From Candidatus Bathyarchaeota archaeon (GTDB lineage Archaea > Thermoproteota > Bathyarchaeia > Bathyarchaeales > Bathyarchaeaceae), in assembly GCA_014859755.1 (NCBI GenBank), contig JACUTO010000019.1, positions 1-16,514 on the forward strand: DNA of 16,514 nucleotides, written 5' to 3'. The notes beneath the pieces were generated by a model. That model searched no databases. It worked only from the letters and a program-made list of their open reading frames with translations, and was not told the origin of the DNA. Positions within the stretch are counted from its first letter, which is position 1. Each line of letters opens with the position of its first letter. A program made the position numbers and the translations under genes. Below, piece after piece: positions 14,152 through 16,514 of the stretch.

Positions 14152-15156
14152 ATGGTTCAGAAGCAGGTTGTGGAAGCTTTAATGAAGCCTGAAGCTTATG
14201 ACGAAGAAACAGGTCAAATTGAACTGATCCAGACTCACATATCCTTCGTCTTTCTAACCAGAAATTTTGTCTACAAAGTGAAGAAGGCCGTGGACCTCGG
14301 ATTCCTAGACTTCACAACCCTCGAAAAGAGGCGTTTCTTCTGCGAAAAAGAGTTGGAGCTCAACAGACGGCTGTGCGGAGACATGTATCTCGAGGTTGTT
14401 CCTATCAACAGATCGAACATTATCAAGATAAAAGGTGAAGGAGAGACCGTTGAATATGCCGTGAAGATGAAGAGAATGCCTCAAGAAAGGATGATGAATA
14501 GGCTCCTAGAAGAGAACAAGGTGGATGGCAAACTCGTTGACAGAATAGCAAGGATCATCGCGGAATTCCATTCAAAGGCGGAGACGAATAGGAGGATAAG
14601 CGAGTTCGGATCCTTGGCGATAATAGGAACCAATTGGGAGGAGAATTTCGAGCAGACTCGGGAGTTTGTCGGCAAAACGATATCCACGAAGAATTTCAAG
14701 CTAATCCGTGCAAGAATTGGTGATTTCATGAAGAGAAATGTGTCCTTTTTTGGGAAGAGGGTTGCGGAGGATCGAGTTAGAGATTGTCACGGAGACGTCC
14801 ATTCGGGTAACATCTTTGTTACAGACCGAGTCTACATTTTCGACGCGATAGAATTCAACGAGAGATTTAGGTATTCTGACGTTGCCTCCGACATTGCCTT
14901 CTTAGCCATGGACTTAGACTTCAAAGAACGAACCGATCTGTCTAACTTCTTCGTCAAAAAATATGTCAAATATTCTGGAGACCGAGAGTTGACGAAACTT
15001 CTTCCTTTCTACAAATGTTACCGAGCCTATGTGCGAGGAAAAGTCACCAGTTTCAAACTTAAAGACCCCAACGTAGATGGTGAGGAAAAGAGTGCAGCAA
15101 TGAAAGAAGCAAAGACATACTTCAAACTAGCCTCCACCTACGCGAAGATTCTTTAA
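14152..15156 (+). CDS. COG2187-type aminoglycoside-phosphotransferase-like kinase
   Basis: A 334-residue protein with the fold of aminoglycoside phosphotransferase/protein-kinase-like enzymes. The catalytic loop is HGDVHSGN at 213-220, with the aspartate and asparagine of the kinase loop, and IFDAIEFN at 229-236 gives the metal-binding acid in place of the usual DFG. YKVKKAVDLGFLDFTT near the start and EYAVKMKRMP (101-110) resemble the N-lobe of COG2187 proteins. In many bacteria this domain is fused to a C-terminal P-loop ATPase; no such domain is present here, so this is the stand-alone form. The substrate is unknown; I make no claim of antibiotic resistance. Starts ATG, behind an AGAGG. 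Confidence 0.72.
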   Translation: MVQKQVVEALMKPEAYDEETGQIELIQTHISFVFLTRNFVYKVKKAVDLGFLDFTTLEKRRFFCEKELELNRRLCGDMYLEVVPINRSNIIKIKGEGETVEYAVKMKRMPQERMMNRLLEENKVDGKLVDRIARIIAEFHSKAETNRRISEFGSLAIIGTNWEENFEQTREFVGKTISTKNFKLIRARIGDFMKRNVSFFGKRVAEDRVRDCHGDVHSGNIFVTDRVYIFDAIEFNERFRYSDVASDIAFLAMDLDFKERTDLSNFFVKKYVKYSGDRELTKLLPFYKCYRAYVRGKVTSFKLKDPNVDGEEKSAAMKEAKTYFKLASTYAKIL

Positions 15157-15183
15157 TCAACTCAAAAAATGCGCGCAAAGTAA

Positions 15184-15240
15184 TTTGTTACACTAGCATC
15201 ATTATACATACATAAAAAATTCATTAATAGTTGTAACAAA
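15184..15240. repeat. Inverted repeat between convergent genes
   Basis: An 8-bp perfect inverted repeat, TTTGTTAC (15184-15191) and GTAACAAA (15233-15240), is separated by 41 bases of A/T-rich sequence. It lies in the 152-bp gap (15157-15308) between the kinase gene and the convergent zinc-finger gene. Runs of six A at 15214-15219 and 15238-15243 read as T-runs on the minus strand and could end the zinc-finger transcript. The rest of the gap shows nothing coding. Confidence 0.45.
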
Positions 15241-15308
15241 AAATAGAGTGCATGTCTGAGTATGGGTAGCCTAAGTCTTTCGGATTGCATGCGCATACGG
15301 GATTTTAT

Positions 15309-15500
15309 TTAGGGCTTCGTTGATTGTGTCTTCAAGGCTTCTTCGCGCGCGTGCAATAACTTGAACCAGTTCAGATCTGTATAACACGCTTTACAGACCT
15401 TCATTTTCCCATGTTCAAAAGGTTCTCCTCTCTTAGAATGTAAAGGTCTTCTACACAACTCACAACATAGAATCTGTTTCTTCTTGCTCGCACGGACCAT
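15309..15500 (-). CDS. Small zinc-finger protein, function unknown
   Basis: A 63-residue protein with two cysteine pairs, C13-x2-C16 (CELC) and C36-x2-C39 (CKAC), separated by about 20 residues, plus an extra C12. The pattern CELCRRPL ... KVCKACY looks like a small treble-clef or zinc-ribbon-like domain seen in many short archaeal proteins. The basic N-terminus (MVRASKKKQ) and the amphipathic C-terminus suggest a nucleic-acid or protein contact, but that is inference. The ATG follows AGGAGATC at good spacing. The upstream end overlaps, in another frame, a possible recombinase relic. I do not recognise a named family. It is transcribed toward the kinase gene. Confidence 0.62.
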   Translation of the reverse strand: MVRASKKKQILCCELCRRPLHSKRGEPFEHGKMKVCKACYTDLNWFKLLHAREEALKTQSTKP

Positions 15501-15573
15501 TCTTATAAGATCTCCTGGTATGCTTTGAAGGACTGGTCTCCAGATAGTCTTCTAACTTTCCCAAAGTTTCCAT
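15460..15573 (-). pseudogene. Possible relic of a tyrosine recombinase N-terminus
   Basis: A 37-codon open frame begins ATG at 15571-15573 and reads METLGKLEDYLETSPSKHTR then RSYKNG before turning into unrelated residues and a stop. The part LEDYLETSPSKHTRRSY resembles the SAM-like core-binding domain at the start of phage-type (tyrosine) integrases, where S/P-x-x-T-x-R-x-Y is common. The rest of a recombinase is absent from the window, so this would be a broken remnant. The reading frame overlaps the start of the zinc-finger gene in another frame. The call rests on a short motif and is tentative. Confidence 0.3.
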
Positions 15574-15656
15574 AGTTATTTTTATCTGGTCTCTTCCTAC
15601 TAAACTTTATGGATCTAGAATAGAGCGCGCAAGATTATTAACGGGAGTTTAGCAAA

Positions 15657-16106
15657 TTGGATAGAACTGTAAAATCAATTAAAATTAGATCTGCTAATGA
15701 AAAAGATTCGCTTAGTCTAGTAATTCTAGCTGAAGAGTTCATGCCAAGAGAAGTAGATAAGGAGAAACGGGTAAACGTATTGAAGCAAGCATTAAGAAAT
15801 CTAAATTATGAACTGCTGGTTGCTGAATTGGAGGGAGAAATCGTTGGGTTCATCGATCAGTGGGTTATACACGACTTTACACATGGAGCAAAACACAGCT
15901 ATATACTCAATCTCTACGTAAGTTCTAAGCATAGAAGCAAAGGTATTGCCAGCAAACTCCTTCAAGAAGCGATGGAAAATGCGAGAAGTATAGAAGTTTC
16001 TGAGATTCATGTCACAGCTAGATTCGATAATAGGCTTGCTATCAACCTATACAAAAAGCATGGTTTGGTGAAGGAGCATTTGCAGCTTGAGAAAGAATTC
16101 AAATAG
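15657..16106 (+). CDS. GNAT family N-acetyltransferase
   Basis: A 149-residue Gcn5-related acetyltransferase, expected to move an acetyl group from acetyl-CoA to an amine. The N-terminal IKIRSANEKDSLSLVILAEE is the usual first strand and helix of the fold. The acetyl-CoA loop is visible as LYVSSKHRSKGIASKLLQEA (about 86-105), with R93-x-x-G96 fitting R/Q-x-x-G-x-A/G. The end has ARFDNRLAINLYKKHGL, the usual motif B. The start is TTG (15657), nine bases after GGGAG; the next M is at residue 29, inside the fold. The substrate cannot be read from the sequence. It is divergent from the zinc-finger gene, with about 156 bp shared between the two starts. Confidence 0.88.
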   Translation: MDRTVKSIKIRSANEKDSLSLVILAEEFMPREVDKEKRVNVLKQALRNLNYELLVAELEGEIVGFIDQWVIHDFTHGAKHSYILNLYVSSKHRSKGIASKLLQEAMENARSIEVSEIHVTARFDNRLAINLYKKHGLVKEHLQLEKEFK

Positions 16107-16125
16107 CTTCTCCCGCGCGCATTAC

Positions 16126-16131
16126 TTTTTT
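16126..16131 (+). terminator. Possible T-run terminator after the GNAT gene
   Basis: A run of six T, about 20 bases after the GNAT stop and just after a GCGCGC, matches the simple oligo-T terminators of archaea. A second run of five T follows near 16157. There is no clear hairpin. Confidence 0.4.
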
Positions 16132-16187
16132 GGCTTGCCTTCACGGCATTTACTAGTTTTTGTATGCATGCGGGGATTTTGGCAAAG

Positions 16188-16508
16188 TCATTTTGTCTCA
16201 GCTCTGTGAGACATGATTTCATCTAATTTGCGAATACTCATGATCTTTAGTTCTTCTTCGTTAGAGTTGACAGGTTCAACTGCGAATATTGGGACGCTAT
16301 AGGCGTTAGCAAAAATTAATTCCGCTTTGGTGTTTAGACCAACATATCCGTTGAAATTGCAGAGAATTACCCCTCGTTTACAATTTCTTATGGCTTCAAA
16401 ATGTTGTTTCTGATACGCTGTTTTAATTCTCTTAAGGACCTCCAAGCCCTCAGTTTCGATTCTTGGAGCAGGATCGCTAATAAGTTTAACACTGAAACCT
16501 TTTTGCAT
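16188..16508 (-). CDS. Nucleoside 2-deoxyribosyltransferase-like protein, possibly 5' truncated by the window
   Basis: At least 106 residues. The frame stays open from the ATG at 16506-16508 to the end of the window, so the true start may lie outside. The segment GVILCNFNGYVGLNTKAELI then FANAYSVPIFAVEP resembles nucleoside 2-deoxyribosyltransferase-like Rossmann proteins, where N-x-x-GY-x-G-x-x-T-x-x-E is common and the glutamate (E63 here) is the usual catalytic candidate. Whether it acts on nucleosides is not shown. It is convergent with the GNAT gene, with an 81-bp gap containing GCGCGC and GCATGCG motifs. Confidence 0.45.
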   Translation of the reverse strand: MQKGFSVKLISDPAPRIETEGLEVLKRIKTAYQKQHFEAIRNCKRGVILCNFNGYVGLNTKAELIFANAYSVPIFAVEPVNSNEEELKIMSIRKLDEIMSHRAETK

Positions 16509-16514
16509 GATTTG

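Noticed and set aside
13974..14192. A plus-strand open frame of about 72 residues before the kinase gene
   Set aside because: It overlaps the kinase start by 41 bases in another frame, has no domain, and lies where promoters for both flanking genes are expected.
1..16514. CRISPR array, rRNA genes, intact insertion sequence or a defence island
   Set aside because: I found no evenly spaced repeats, no rRNA sequence and no transposase. The right-hand genes are too few and too common to make a defence system claim.

Overview
This is an archaeal chromosomal window. Most of it (about 201 to 12890, all on the minus strand) is one long ribosomal-protein cluster. Its order is the archaeal S10-spc order, and it contains proteins found in archaea and eukaryotes but not bacteria: S4e, L19e, L32e, L34e, the RNase P subunit RNP1/Pop4, archaeal AdkA, and a DUF106 (EMC3/Oxa1-like) membrane protein. 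TATA-like boxes sit at archaeal distances before several gene blocks. The set fits the Thermoproteota/Bathyarchaeia side of the archaea, but this placement is inference from gene content and general character, not a phylogeny.

The cluster, read along the minus strand from high to low coordinates, is: rpl22, rps3, rpl29, rnp1, rps17, rpl14, rpl24, rps4e, rpl5, rps14, rps8, rpl6, rpl32e, rpl19e, rpl18, rps5, rpl30, then an inserted Hsp20 gene, rpl15, secY, adkA, DUF106, rpl34e, cmk. Genes overlap by a few bases or are separated by 0 to 30 bp, so one operon with translational coupling is likely. There are two wider gaps, before hsp20 (67 bp) and before secY (159 bp). Each contains a TATA-like box, so the cluster probably has three transcription entry points: rpl22, hsp20 and secY. 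The usual upstream part (rpl3, rpl4, rpl23, rpl2, rps19) is not in the 3.6 kb before rpl22. Many genes start with TTG, usually behind a clear Shine-Dalgarno sequence.

Region 12975 to 14151 holds a GalE-like NAD-dependent sugar epimerase on the minus strand and the divergent gap to the next gene. Region 14152 to 16514 looks like ordinary accessory sequence: a COG2187-type stand-alone aminoglycoside-phosphotransferase-like kinase (+), a 63-residue zinc-finger protein (-), a possible relic of a tyrosine-recombinase N-terminus overlapping it (-), a GNAT acetyltransferase (+), and the start of a nucleoside deoxyribosyltransferase-like protein (-) that may run off the right edge. The spacers here carry recurrent GCGCGC and GCATGCG-type motifs.

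The main cluster makes ribosomal proteins, the SecY translocation channel and a membrane insertase homologue, an RNase P subunit, and two nucleotide kinases, so it couples ribosome assembly with membrane protein export and nucleotide supply. I see no CRISPR array, rRNA, convincing tRNA or intact mobile element, and no convincing evidence for a new multi-gene system. The most notable points are the Hsp20 gene with its own promoter inside the spc cluster, the cluster starting at rpl22, and the heavy use of TTG starts.
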